Assembly: GCA_948144175.1 (NCBI GenBank)
Contig: CANXME010002559.1
Span: 930,001 to 994,000, forward strand
Length of the DNA stretch: 64,000 nt
Direction: 5' to 3'
Origin: Closterium sp. NIES-65
Lineage: Eukaryota > Streptophyta > Zygnematophyceae > Desmidiales > Closteriaceae
Within the stretch, counting starts at the first letter, position 1, and every line of letters starts with the position of its first letter. The notes under the pieces were generated by a model. That model saw nothing but the letters and a program-made list of their open reading frames with translations. It searched no databases and was not told the origin of the DNA. This document shows positions 1 to 12,664 of the stretch, in pieces. Position numbers and translations under genes: made by a program.

Positions 1-347
1 ACCTTCCGTTGGCCCGTCGTGTCCAACCTGGCAGACCTAGGTGGCCCCGCCATCCAGGGGACTATCTCGGGCGTCCCTTTGTGGCCGCGTGGCGATCATC
101 GCGGCCCGACTTGCCGAGCTGGTATTCTGACACGCGGCTGAGACGTCCTTCTCGGGATTGTCTCAGCGGAACTCTAGGTCGACAGGTCGTCGACCATCCC
201 GAGGGCTCACCAGCACCGGGCCCAGCCAGATAGGCTGGGCTTTCCACGCGGAGGTCGTCGTGGGGTCGTCAACCACGAGGAAGGGGGTTGTCCGTTCTGA
301 ACCGCGAAAATGGGCGGCAGTTTTCGTCGGCTGAGCTATACTATGCT
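1..347 (-). mobile_element. 5' end of Crypton-type element, copy 0 (inverted, cut by window edge)
   Basis: The reverse complement of 1-347 matches 609-955 and 11586-11932 almost base for base, so this is the left end of a third copy of the 11-kb element, running leftwards out of the window. Its border on the minus strand starts AGCATAGTATAGCTCAGCC, the same border as copy 2. Only non-coding left-end sequence of the element is present, so short open frames here are not genes. Confidence 0.85.
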
Positions 348-608
348 GTCCCCATCCCCATGTCGCGAAATTGACGAGCCGCGCTCGCCAAACCACTTGT
401 CCAGGGGGTCTGTAAGATGAGGGCAACTGCCCGTCCCTACCTGCAAAAGGGCAAGCGATCGGGATTGGGCAGACCAGATGCGCGGGCATTGGCTGCGCAT
501 CACGTGTATGTACTGTTGACTGACAAGCAACGGCACAAATAATTTTCGTACGGTACCTACCTACCGACCGACCTAAAGAATGCTTTCTTTCCCTTCCTCT
601 CTGCAGTT
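348..608. other. spacer between two head-to-head element copies
   Basis: This 261-bp stretch separates the left borders of the inverted copy 0 and copy 1. No gene is visible. Around 366-400 it has a loose match to the short junction between copies 1 and 2 (around 11541-11575), with the shared core AATTGAC followed by CCGCGCT, so it may be remnant target DNA. Confidence 0.6.
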
Positions 609-1666
609 TAGCATAATATAGCTCAGCCGACGAAAACTGCCGCCCATTTTCGCGGTTCAGAACGGACAACCCCCCTCCTCGGGGTCGACGACCCCACGAC
701 GACCTCCGCGTGGAAAGCCCAGGCTATCTGGCTGGGCCAGGTGCTGGTGAGCCCTCGGGATGGTCGACCACCTGTCGACCTAGAGTTCCGCTGAGACAAT
801 TCCGAGAAGGACGTCTCAGCCGCGTGTCAGAATACCAGCTCGGCAAGTCGGGCCGCGATGATCGCCACGCGGCCACAAAGGGACGCCCGAGATAGTCCCC
901 TGGATGGCGGGGCCACCTAGGTCTGCCAGGTTGGACACGACGGGCCAACGGAAGGTCGGGGTGCTTCGCTTGGGAGAATCTCGCGCATGAACGTGGCAAT
1001 GTCGGTGCATACCACACGGCATTCATCCAACGGTTGCTCACATGCGCAAGGAGAAATCCGGCCGTCCACTATCTATGGCTACGTGCAGTGGACACTGATG
1101 ATGCGGGACCTGTCGGCGTCGACCAGAAGAGCATCATCGTGGTGCCACACGGCAGTGTCTCCCGACCTCGACCTACCGAGGTGCACCTAATTCGGGACCA
1201 CGCCACGTTGCCGCACGAAAGAGCCAGCGTGTAGCAGCCACGAAAAGAGCATGATGAGCGAAGCGCTTCAAGCAAGCAGCCATGCACGCCTGGTGGCACG
1301 TCGGACACGGCGCCGCCGCACGAGCGTACATGCATGGCGGCGTCGTGCACTGGGGTTTGCGTGGAGCGCCAAGTGGTGCGGAGTCGCTCACGACCATCCC
1401 CATCCGTGGTCCCCGAAATGGTCGCTCATTCCGCCTGCCATTGTGTGTGCCATTGCTTTTTTTTTTTACCACTGACTTGACGGCCGGCACTTGGAATTTC
1501 TCTAGAGGCGTAACGTCGGCGTCGTGATAGTAGGCAGACGTGGTCGCCGACCTCTCGTAGGATTGTCTGCTGTCCCGACCTGCCAGATACCGCCGACATA
1601 GAATACGCATTAAGTAGTTTATCGACCTCACCACGCCGACTTCCCATCGCCCTAGGTCGCGGTATC

Positions 1667-4600
1667 ATGGCCAGAGGACAGCCTCGTTCGACACCGCCGC
1701 AAACCAACCCACCCCCCGCCGATGTCGACATGACGGACGTCATGAACCCCGCTAGCCAGGATGAGGACGTCCGCCCGGTAGACCGTACACCGACCAGTAA
1801 CCCCTCGTCGACTTTGCCGCTGCTTTACGATCTCGACGCCCTGGCCCAAATCCCGCAGGGAGAGTTCACCAAGGACGTTCCGCCCGCGCCGATAGGGGAG
1901 TTCACGAAACCACGCAAAACGTCGACGCCGACGGATGCAGGGGAGGCCGGGCCGTCGTCTGTGCCGGACGGATCGGGCGACCAGGATGAGGACGATTATT
2001 CATCGGCGAGCGACGAGGACGACGAAGACGACCCGCGGCCCCGACGTGGTGCAGGTCCGCGCACGTTGGAAGAAAAACTCAGGGGGGAACGTGCGTTCAT
2101 AGAGGAACTGTTGGACGAGAACGAGCTTGAGGATCTGCTGCACACGTCGGTCCCTCGAGAAATGTGGAAGGCGGCCGACTTCGTAGAGGAAGATATGGTG
2201 TACGCGTGCGTCGACGTGCTCGTGATGGAGGGAATGCGCCACCTGAAAACCATAGAGGCCAAGAGCACGCTCAAGTCCTACACCTCATGGATATACGACT
2301 ACAAAAGGTGGACGGCGAAGATGCTTAAAAAAATTGGCGACAAACTGCCGACAGCAGAACAAATGAGGCACGTCGACGAGATAGGGCACTGGACACACAA
2401 CAACAAGAGCAAGGATTGGGACAACGAGAAGGTGGTCAAGCGGAAGCACATATGGCTGCACGGCCCCCGGGTCACTAGTACGCGACTGCGCGCCTACATC
2501 AAGTTCATGAGGCGGGAGTACAAGATCGACGCCGACACGAACGAGCCAGTGCGAGCCTACACGGTGCACATGATCCTCGGCCGCATCAAGGCCTGCCAGA
2601 TGGCGGCGAGGGTGGAGGCGACGCTCTTCAAGGAGAAGGAGTTGGGCATCATGCGGGAAATCTCGGTGGTCCGGTCGGAGGTGCGGGTCATGGTCCGCAC
2701 GAAAAATCAGAGGGACCTCGAGTAAGTTGGCATGCATCGCCGTGTTATGTCGCCATCGATTTGTTTCCTCGCCCTAATATTCATATCCATATATTGTTAT
2801 GTCGACAGTAAATGCGCCGACCGTCGACGCGGCACCATCGGCGACACATACACCGCCGAACAGTTCCGCCAGATAATGACGAGGTGCTGCCGGCTTGGGC
2901 GGCGTCGGCATGGAGCCCGCATTTCACCACACCTTCGCAGACGCTGTGGAGGTTTCTTCTCATCAAGGTGCTCACGCTGCTCTCCCACCACAGCCTCATG
3001 CGCGGTGCAAGCATACGCGAGATAACGCTCCCCGACATCTTCCTGTACCGACTGGCGAGCACCTCGTCGGTGAACCCGGATAACCAGCCGGTCGTCATGG
3101 TGGTCGCCGCGCGGAACTCGAAGACGTCGAAGGATGCGCGTCTTCAACAGAGCTACGCGGCGCGGCACCTAGAAGCGGAGTTGTGCGCCGTCGGCGAGAC
3201 CGGGCTGTGGTTACACTTCGTCCTCGACCAGATCGGCCAGTTTCACGGAGTCGACCTCATTCCGCCGGTCGACACCAGCACACGCGAGCTCTGGTACAAG
3301 AAGCACCTGTTCTTCGCCCGCAACGACCCCGAGCAGGGCGAACTCTCAGCTCCCAGCCACCAGCGATGGACGAGGCAGATGTGGAAGACGAACGGGGTGT
3401 TCTGCAAGCGGAACGTCCATGCCGCTCGGGCGGGCGGGGCGCAGGAGTTGGCCATCCAAGGTACGCCTCGCGCCGAGATAGCCGAGCTGGGTCACTGGGC
3501 TCTCGACAAGATGACTCGAGCCTACATCACGTCCATTCCCGTCGGCGTGGTGATGAAGAAGGCCGGCTATTCGGGATTCACGCAGGACTACTTCTTGGGT
3601 CGCAGTAGGGTGGAACCGGGAGACGAACTCCTCGCTCTCATCGCCGAGCACATCTTCCCCGACGTCGACGACCTCCTCAACAAGGTTTGTTTATCGGTGC
3701 CGACCAATCTTGCATGGTACTGTCCTATCCACCATGGAAATAACCCCCGTCTGATGTCTAACTGCAGGCAGAAGAACTCGCGAAGAAGGGGTCCGACGCC
3801 GACGTTGCGGCCGTGCATTTCTGGCGCACCCTTCTGATGTTCCGCCGCATTGTCGCCGAGGACCTCGCGTTGAAACTCGTCCGCACCCCTTGGCACCCGT
3901 ACATCCAGTATTCCAAGCTCTGCCGGATTCCCCTCTTCCAGCACTGGGCGAAGAGGGTCGAGAATACCGACACCGACACCATAAAAAAGCGGCAAGATCC
4001 AACCCTCATCCAGCCAGAGGTAGGTCATCTTTTATGCCGACGTCGTGATGTTATCTATGACCGCTACAACCCCTCATCTGCACCGTTATTCGCCTACCAT
4101 TGCAGGAGATATCGGTCCGCCATGACGCCCAGTTCGCGGTCGTCTCCCTCACGGAGACGCTTAAGCTCGAGAGGGAGCGGTCAACGGTCCAGAAGCTCGA
4201 CCTCGAGGAGAAGATCGAGAATCGCAACGCAACCATCGCGTCGCTCGCGGCCGAGATAACACGCCTCACCGAGGCTCTCCGCGTTTCAGAAGCTCGAAGG
4301 ATGCCGGAGGCGCCGCCAGCTGCTAACGACCAGTCGCCGAGCGACGGTGGCTCCGCGGAGTCGGCAAGCAGGGGTGGAGGAGCCAACAAACCCAATAAAC
4401 CCCCACAGACGGTCGAGGAGGCTACCTACGAGCTGAACGTAGTGCAGCCTTGGCGGACTGCAACGACCGTCAAGGACGCGTGGCGCCTCTGGACCTCGTG
4501 CACCAGCGCCGACACCCGTCGTCTATGCGACAGGTTCAGGGAGCCGGGATTCGTCGACCGCCACACCCTCCTCGACGGAGCCTCGCAGGGAGCGCACGGG

Positions 4601-5005
4601 AAGAGGGTGCGCCGCATGATGAAGGTCATCGATGCGGTGCGCCAGCTTCGCAGGAGCGACGGCGAAGCCGACACGGAAGCCACCGTCGACGCGCTTAACA
4701 AGATAGCGGCGCCTGGCATTGGGACCTTCGCGGATGCCCTCACGGTGCTCAACGCGGACGCCGTAGCGACCTATGCTGGGCAGGGTAAGGGCGTCAAAGG
4801 GCTCGGCAAGACGGAATTTTCCAAGCTTCGTGTCGCCTGTGCGTTCGTGGCGCGCGGGCTCAAGCCCGAAACGTGGGTCGCCGACCTGTTCCCGGACACC
4901 TGGGTTGAGCAGATGAAGAAGACGTTGGCCGACCTGGCCCGCGAAAACGACGCCGGGCAGCTGCCTCCGACCAATAAGACGACCAAGCGGAAGAAAACCG
5001 CTTGA
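1667..5005 (+). pseudogene. Crypton-type tyrosine recombinase, copy 1 (frameshifted)
   Basis: Four exons with matching phases: 1667-2721, 2809-3684, 3768-4019 and 4106-5005, about 1027 residues before damage. Exon 1 has an acidic N-terminus and a helical core-binding domain (TLKSYTSWIYDYKRW). Exon 2 is the catalytic domain in DUF3504/Crypton style: Arg in LMRGASIR (codon 3001), Lys in NSKTSKD (3121), His and Arg in VHAAR (3418, 3427), GHW, and Tyr in TRAYITSIP (3523). Exon 4 has a coiled coil and then a GCR1_C-like block (TVKDAWRLW), a pairing known from fungal Cryptons. The family cuts and rejoins DNA through a covalent 3'-phosphotyrosine. Exon 2 lacks one base near 2884-2890 compared with copy 2 (876 against 877 nt), which breaks the frame before the catalytic residues. 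Family assignment is strong; activity of this copy is unlikely. Confidence 0.85.
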
Positions 5006-5329
5006 ATGTTCCCAGGCCTCCTGCTACTGTGGCCTGTTGCATGTTGTAGATGTTGATGCAGCATGCCTATGTTTCATACTGATACTGATGTCGACTTTTT
5101 GTTTCTCTCAATGATCCTGTTGTTCTCGGCCTAGCGGGGCATTCACGTGTCGTTCAAACTGAAGTAGACAATCATTACTAGCTAATGTGTTCATTACTCA
5201 TCCTACGTAAAGTAGACAGGCACGCACAAAGAAAGAGCATCAAAGGGATCCGACAGCCAAAACAAGGAAAATGGTATCGACCATTTCATCATCGAGTCCA
5301 CGCAGCACTGAATCTTAGCATGCCGTCGA

Positions 5330-8300
5330 CTAGGCCGTCGTGCTGTCCTTCTTCGACTTCTTGACCTTCTCCGTGCCGCCCTTGGTCTTCGTCCCCTTCT
5401 TGCCCCTCAGACCCTTCCTCCCCCTGTTGTCAAGATCGGCCTTCATCTGCGCGTCAATCGGCACCGCGATGTCCCTCGCTCTTAGTTTCGGCCCGGCGAC
5501 GGGGCACATTCCCCAAAACGCCATCGTCTCAACCGTCGCTCTAGCGATAACGTCGGCATCTACTCCAGCATTCCCCCCCGGATATACCGTATCAAGGGCG
5601 GTCCTCTGGAGTGCTGGCGCGACGTTGTAGGCAACCTCTCCCAAGGGGCGGTCCCTGTTCATCTCGGCTTTCAGCACCGCCTCCATGACTTTTCCGAATA
5701 CATCGGCGGTCGCCTGGCTCGCTCCGCCGATGATCGCCGCCGACTTCCCTTCTTCCACAGCATCCGCCAGCTGGGCATCGCCGTTCTCGACGAAGCACCA
5801 CACAGCGCATGCGGATGCTGCTAACGCCCATGCCGCCATATCCGTCTTCTCCTCCTTGTCTCCCTCCTTCTTCGCCGCTGCCGTAGCGGTCTTCCCATAT
5901 GCAGCGCACATTCACACGCGGCCTATCATCGCCGACATCATGGACGCCGACTTCTCCCGGCCTTCCTCGGTGCTAGCATCGACTGGGTACCATATCGCTG
6001 GCAGGAGCGCGGCGTGGAGACAATCGCCTGTGGACTTGTAATGGCGATACGCGTCGAGGATCTCCGTCAGCCTGTCACGCCACCACAAACAGGGCGAACA
6101 TGAGTGACAACGACAACGACATCGACTTTGAATCGGAGGATTGCCGACTTACCGTGTCTTTGGAAGGAGCGTACCCCGGGCCCACATCACCGTCCACATC
6201 CCTGTCGGCAAGATCCTGACCTCCTCCCACACCTCCTTCCACCTCTCCAATTCGGCGCTGTCCAAGCCGGTGAGCTCGGTCATGAGCACCTTGCTCACGA
6301 AACCGTCGTAGACGACGTACGCGATGGAGTGAACGTACGCGAGCTCCATCTTGTCCCGCGACTTGCCGATGTATCGATTGATGCCGTGCACCTTAATCTC
6401 GCCGACCCACCCTTGCTTGTCGCCCGAGGTATCGTGTCGGATGCCATGACCCCTCCTCTCCTTGCCCTTCCCCTCCTCCTCCTCCTCCTCCTCCTCCTCC
6501 TCCTCCTCTTCCTCCTGCTCGACCTCCTCCACCTCCTCGACATCCTCATCCTCCTCCTCCGCCTTCCTCTTTCCCTTTCTCCCCTTCGAGGAACCCTCGC
6601 CGACCGCCTTCTCCTTCCCCTTTCTCCCGGTCGACGCACCTTCTCCGACCGACTTGTCCTTCCCCTTCCTCCCCGTCGACGTACCCTCGCCGGGCGACTT
6701 CTCCTGATTCTCCCCTTTCCCTTCAACCTCCCCAATGCCGCCTCGATCTTTGTCCGCCGCCATCTCCGCCGCCATCCCCTTCTGTTTATCCGCCGCCTTC
6801 ACCTCCGACTTCTCCCGCGTCTTCCTCTGTGAGCCCGCCTTCCCCTTCCGTTTCGACTTTCCCTCACCGACCGCATCACCGGTCGCACTAGGCTCTGCCG
6901 CGATGCCGACGAGTCCCGCCGAAGGCTCCACATGTTCCGTGTCGGAGATGGCCAGGGTTCGGGGATTGGCTGCATCCAGATGGGCCTGTATGGCAGCGAT
7001 ATCAGCGTCTGCGGGGACCTCCTCAACGGCGCCGCCGCCGGTGGCAAGCGCGGCACGAACGCCCTTCTCCGCCGCCTTCTCCACATCAGCTGCCCCATGG
7101 GTGGGTGGTGCGACATTCGCCGACGACGGCTTAGAGCCAGAGCCAGAAGCCTGCTGAGTCCTCTCAAACGACGCTAGTGCGCCCAGCTGGGCGCGCAACA
7201 ACGCGGACTTTGGGTCTGCAGGAGTACGGGCGGCGACGACCGGCACTACACGTGGCCCACTGGCCGATGGGACGTCGACAGCAGGGGGGGCCTGTTGAAC
7301 AGCCCTGTGGCCGGCTAGGAGCCTGAGCTGCTCCTTGAGCGCGTCCGCAACTGCCGCCCCTTTTCCCGCGCGGCCAACCTTGTCGGCAGACGGTACGTCG
7401 GCATGGCGCGGGACGTCGGTAGGTCGCCCGGCAGACGGTCCGGTCGGATGGCGTGCACCCGCGGGAGACTGGTGAGGAACCGCTGACGCCTCCTCAACCC
7501 CTGTCTTCGGGCCCTGGCCAGCTTTCGCGGACCCGCCTGGGGCCGTTTTGGCGGCGGCCTTCTCCTTGTCGCGCAGGCCTTTCACACCGCTACCCTGTCG
7601 TGGTGGCTTAACGCCGACCGAAGGCGGAGCCATTGGCAGTGCGTCATCAGTGGCATGCTCGTCGGCGGGACCCCCACCACCATGGCCCGTGCTGGCCGCT
7701 CCAACCTGAGCCCAGTGCTTCCTGAGGATGTCGACCACGCTCTTCCCCGACTGCTTCAACGAACTGCCGTCGCCGGCTCCCATGCTCCCATCGCCGGCGA
7801 CGCGAGAACCAGCCGCTCCCTTGGTCCGCCTCGCGCCCGCCGAATCGTCTCCGTCCCCCCCCCCCGCCGCCAGACCCCCCGCCTCCCTTGCTCCGCTTCG
7901 TGTTCGCCGAATTGTCCCCGTCGCCCCCCCCGCCGCCTCCCCGCCTCTTGTGACCCAGCTTCAAGCCCTCCGTAGGTTGCGCTTGGCCGGCGTCGTTTGC
8001 CGACGGCGACGACCCACGCCGAGCATACGCCACCGTGCCGACGACCTCGGCCATTATCTTCAGTCCGGAGGCAAGGAAGGACTGCTGCGTGGTCTCCGTC
8101 ACCGCCTTCAGCACGTCCTCCTTGAAAGACTTCAGGAAATCTTCCGGCAAGGCCTGCGCTGGGCCGGTAGGCGGCGGCGGCTGGACTAGGCGGGGCGCGA
8201 CGGCGGCGGCAATGTTGGTCTGCGCGGCGCCGATGTATTTGATGAACGACTCCTCCAACCCCTTCCTCGCCTCGCCCACCTCCGCCGTCACGTGCTCGGT

Positions 8301-10680
8301 CACTGTCTTCACCGCGGTCGCGCGTGCGACCGCCGCTCGTCCCTTGGGGTCGTCAAGATCCAGCAGCGTCTGCCTCGCTAGCTCGGCGAAGGACTTGGCC
8401 GATTGAATGGCGCTGTCCATGTTGTCGGTGAGGCCCTCGGTGATTGTGGTCGCCATGGTCGACGTGGCCTCTTTGAGGCGCTCCTCCGATTTCCGGTCGG
8501 TGTCGGCGACCTGGGCGGTCAAACCCTTCACCTTCTCGAGGAGCCCAGCTAATGCCGCCGCCAAGCTGTCGACCCGCCCCGTCTGCTCACCGAGCCGCCG
8601 TTCAAGGAGTGCATTGTCTGCACGCAATCGCCTGTTCTCCGCCCTCAGCTGATCGACGACGTCCAGCCGCGCCTGCCGCCCAGCCGCGGTGGAACCGGGA
8701 TGACCGCTCGCCGCCTTCTTCCTCCTAGACCGCTCCCCGCCGGCCTTCTCCGCGGTGGCATCGGTATGCACATCCACGCCCCTCTGCTCCGGGACCGCGG
8801 CGTTATCCCCTTCACCGACCTCGACCATGCCACCACCTCCGTGAGCCGCCTCCACGCCGACCTCGCCGATATTCGCTGTCGCACCCTTCCCCTCCCCTTC
8901 GTCGTTCTCGACATCCGCCGATCTCCCACCCGTTTCCTCCGCTCCTCCGACAACGTACCCCTCCGCTCCTCCGACAACGTACCCCTCCGCCATTTCCACG
9001 TCCTCCACCTCTACCAACTGCTCCTCCTGGTGCTGCCTCTCGTGCTCCTGCGTCTCCTGCTCCTGCTCCTCCTCCGACTCCGACTCCGAGCCCGATCCCG
9101 ACCCCGACCTCGACCCCGACATCGACCCCGACGACTCCTCCGAGCCCCCCTCACCCTCACGTTCCTCCTCGCGATCCTGGACCCCATCATCCCCGTGAAC
9201 AACCTCGGTCCCGGTCACCCCCTTTCCTGCGGCCGCATCGGCCTCGTCGACGCCGACTCCCGACTTGCCACGCGCATCAGCGACGTTCGGGGCGACCCCT
9301 ACTGGCACGGATGCAGAATGGACTTCCTCGCCGTCGTCGTCACAGGCGTCGGCAGCAACAACGGTTTTCCCCGACCGTATGAGCGGGACTTGCTTCTTGA
9401 TGAGGGCTACCATCTCGTTCCGCAGCGCCTTCAACCCCGAGACGGTGGGCTTGTCCATGCTGGTGGCAATGCGACGGAGGTCGCCGGTCAGGCGCTGGAA
9501 CCGCCTCACAACCCAGATCAACGCGCTCATTGCTAGCAGGCCGGAGCTCGCGTCCGAGTCCCGGACGGTATCGGGAATTTTCTGCATACAACAGTGCAGA
9601 GAGCAAGGATGAGGGCGGCGTAGATGTGACACCATATGACGGCGAATCGTCCGGAACTCACATCTCGAAGGGGTTCGTCGCAGTCGGCGAGCCTCTCCTG
9701 CACCTCGTCTTCGGACGGCTTCGCCCACTCCCATTTCCTACCCTCGCGCCGCAGCTCGGCCACAACAGCGGTCCGGAAAAACCTGCAAAAGCACGGCAAG
9801 GACGGTCGGTTAGCACGGTGCATGCGTCGTGTCGACAATGTATGCGATGTCGACTAAACTATCGAGCTCACTTCAGCACGCGGATCGCCTCGTCGCGGTG
9901 CCACTCCTTCACTGTCTGCGGGTCGGCGTGCCGGATCGAGGTCCTGACCTCCTGCCCCGAGGCATTGAACAAATCGCCGGGGCACAGGATGAGAACGACG
10001 CTGCAATGTGCTCCCGGAAGCGGTGCGATGCTGCACAGACAAGGCACGTCGATGGCGCTCAGAACAAATCACCGACACAGGTTGCAGCACACAGCAGGAC
10101 CTCGAACCTGCTCACCTCGATATCAGTGGGATAACCGCCACGTCGGCGTCGAAAATCGTCGCAAAGCATGTGTGGTCGTCCTGACCCATTGCCTCCCGAA
10201 GCCGGCCGACTCCTATCGACCACAATCGCTCGCCTGCATCCGTTGAGCGGATCCATGCGTGCCTGCACGCATGCATGATTACAACAGATTAGAGAGGTAT
10301 AGGTGCGCGGCACGACGGTGGAATGACGGGAGCCGAACGACTTCGGCACAACTCAGCGTCGTCGACGACCTAACGCATTACGTCGGCATCACCGATGTGA
10401 TGTGCCTGAACTCTAAGCCCGTCGACATATACTACTGGACGCATTGAAACCCCGCCATGGCCGACCAGCATGGAATAGGCCCGTCGACGACGACATCTCC
10501 ATAAGACACTCACTTGAGACCGAGTCCCAAGCAACGGGCGTTAAACTCTAGCATAGGGTTTGTCAGAACGGCGTAGTCGTGCTCTTCGAACTTGGCCGTG
10601 TGTCCTCTACCGATGTCTAGATGCAGGGGGAAATCTAGCGAGGTCGGCGCCGCTTCGGCGGCTTTCTGGCCGGCTGCCAT
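5330..10680 (-). pseudogene. element-borne large protein of unknown function, copy 1 (broken)
   Basis: Six exons on the minus strand with phase-consistent GT-AG junctions: 10680-10514, 10262-10116, 10030-9872, 9782-9662, 9581-6153 and 6071-5330. The start is an ATG in context GCCATGG at 10680; the first exon was found by tracing splice phases upstream. In order the product has a globular start, an acidic Ser/Glu region, a long coiled coil (DQLRAENRRLRADN), a Gly-rich stretch, a Lys/Gly-rich repeat, poly-Glu, a conserved-looking block before exon 6, and a Lys-rich tail after a hydrophobic segment (AAWALAASACAVW). A deletion near 7870 shifts the frame of exon 5, and a TGA at 5914-5912 interrupts exon 6. 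I recognise no family. It meets the recombinase gene tail to tail, 324 bp apart, so it is part of the element. Coiled coils suggest a structural or binding role (inference). Confidence 0.65.
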
Positions 10681-11542
10681 GGCGGGAGAGCGAGGATGCT
10701 ATGCTACAGGCTAAGGGAAGAAGCGGTGGGAGTATGGAAGGCGCCGAGGTGGGAGGAAAAATGAAAGAGAAACGAGAACGCGAAAATGAGGGGCCAGTCC
10801 ACCTCCAACGAAGAAAAGCCAGGCGGAGCCACGCAGGCCCGGTTGAGCGTCGCCCAGGGGGCCGTGATGCCTGGCTCGGCAGGGCTCGTGCACAAGTTGC
10901 GTGGCACAAGTGCACCCTCACCGCCGAGCCAACAGGTCGACGTCACGTGCCCCGGCCTCGGTCGGCCAGGGGACGCAACTTCGCGTGGGCGCGGTGCGAC
11001 GTTTCGGCACCACGTGTCGATTTCGCAGAGGGTCGCGAAAGCCGTGCGCCCCGTGGCGAAGGACCCAGGTTTTCGCTCGAGTTTCGGGGGGTACGAAATG
11101 TCTCATGCACGCGATGCGAAATGATGGGCGACCACGTGGCGTCACCGCAACGGGTCGCGAAATAGTCGAGCGACCCGAGGGGAGCCCCCGATTTTCGCGT
11201 GGACCTCGCCTGCCCGTACGGGCAGGCCGCGATGGGTTACTAGGGCCTCGCGGGCACGAGGGAGGGGTGGGCTGCCTTCGCGGCAGGGTTACTTCCCCTC
11301 GCCCGAGGTCTCGCCAGCTCGCCGCCCCCACCCGGTAACGTTGGTCGCTGTTCACTCTCGGGGGGGTGGTTGCGGGGCGGCGGTCGTGCGCCCGGCCCAG
11401 CCCAGGGCCAGGCTGGCGGGCCCGCACGCGCGTCACTCGCCCGCCTCGTCAGACCCCTGTCCGTCGACCCCCCTCGTCGACCCTGGCAACTCGGGTCCGT
11501 CGACCTGATTCCGCTGGGATCTTCAGCATTTGTTGCTCCCAA
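10681..11542. other. right non-coding end of element copy 1
   Basis: About 860 bp between the ATG of the minus-strand gene and the right border, well conserved with 21751-22625. It should contain that gene's promoter. I see GC-rich sequence with recurring short GGTCGCGAAA-like motifs and no convincing gene. Open frames on both strands are by-products of the base composition. Confidence 0.5.
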
Positions 11543-11585
11543 GAATTGACAAACCGCGCTGTATAAACCACCCTGGCGAAGCCCT
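11543..11585. other. junction between tandem element copies 1 and 2
   Basis: About 40-60 bp of sequence absent from the right end of copy 2 lie between the last shared bases of copy 1 and the left border of copy 2 at 11586. The copies are in the same orientation and almost abut. Confidence 0.6.
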
Positions 11586-12664
11586 TAGCATAGTATAGCT
11601 CAGCCGACGAAAACTGCCGCCCATTTTCGCAGTTCAGAACGGACAACCCCCCTCCTCGGGGTCGACAACCCCACGACGACCTCCGCGTGGAAAGCCCAGC
11701 CTATTTGGCTGGGCCAGGTGCTGGTGAGCCCTCGGGATGGTCGACCACCTGTCGACCTAGGGTTCCGCTGAGACAATCCCGAGAAGGACATCTCAGCCGC
11801 GTGTCAGAATCCCAGACGGGCAAGTCGGGCCGCGATGATTGCCACGCGGTCACAAAGGGACGCCCGAGATAGTCCCCTGGATGGCGGGGCCACCGAGGTC
11901 TGCCAGGTTGGACACGACGGGCCAACGGAAGGTCGGGGTGCTTTGCGTGGGAGATTTTCGCGCGGGAACGTGGCAAGGTCGGTGCATACCACACGGCATT
12001 CTTCCAACGGTTGCCCATATGCGCAAGGCGAAATCCGGCCGTCCACTATCAATGGCTAAGTGCAGTGGACACTGAGGCTGTGGGAATGTCGGCGTCGACC
12101 AGAAGAGCATCAGCGTGGTGCCACTCGGCAGTGTCTCCCGCCCTCGAGCTACCGCGCTGCACCTAATTCGGGACCACGCCACGTCCCGCACGAAAGAGCC
12201 ACCGTGTAGCAGCCACGAAAAGAGCACGATGAGCGAAGAGCGTCAAGCAAGCAGCCATGCACGCCTGGTCGCACGTTGGACACGGCGCCGCAGAACGAGC
12301 GTACATGCATGGCGGCGTCCTGCACTGGGGTTTGCGTGGAGCGCCAAGTGGTGCGGAGTCGCTCACGACCATACCCATCCGTGGTCCCCGTAATGGTCGC
12401 TCATTCTGCATGCAATTCTGTGTGCGTTCCATCCGTAAGCTGGCACTTAGCTTTTTTTTTACCATTGACTTGACGGCTGGCACTTAGATTTTTCCTGGAC
12501 GCGTAACGTCGGCGTCGTCAGAGTAGCCAGACGTGGTCGCCGACGTCTCGTAGGATTGTCTGCTGTGCCGACCTGCCTCATACCGCCGACGTAGATTAAG
12601 CAACTAGTAGTTTATCGACCTCACCACGCCGACTTCCCATCGCCAGACCCTAGGTCGCCGTATC

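Larger units (their letters stand above)
609..11542 (+). mobile_element. 11-kb Crypton-type tyrosine-recombinase element, copy 1
   Basis: The left border AGCATAATATAGCTCAGCC is shared with the other two copies. The right border is placed near CGCTGGGATCTTCAGC (11512-11530), after which copies 1 and 2 stop matching. The element holds about 1 kb of left non-coding sequence, a plus-strand recombinase gene (1667-5005), a convergent minus-strand gene (10680-5330) and about 0.85 kb of right non-coding sequence. I see no terminal inverted repeats and no clear target-site duplication, as expected for tyrosine-recombinase transposons and unlike DDE elements. Cryptons described in fungi, animals and oomycetes are usually 3-4 kb with one gene, so the length and the second gene are unusual. 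Right border uncertain by about 20 bases. Confidence 0.75.

Noticed and set aside
1-955. Terminal inverted repeats of the 11-kb element
   Set aside because: The inverted match 1-347/609-955 comes from two separate copies facing each other. Within one copy the right end (about 11500) is not an inverted version of the left end.
6104-9612. Plus-strand open frames opposite the element's large gene (Leu/Ser/Pro-rich)
   Set aside because: They are antisense shadows of a repeat-rich coding exon; the minus-strand reading has consistent splice phases and coiled-coil structure.
10560-11566. Overlapping Arg-rich open frames at the right end of element copy 1 and the matching stretch in copy 2
   Set aside because: GC-rich non-coding sequence; frames exist on both strands and indels between the copies do not respect them.
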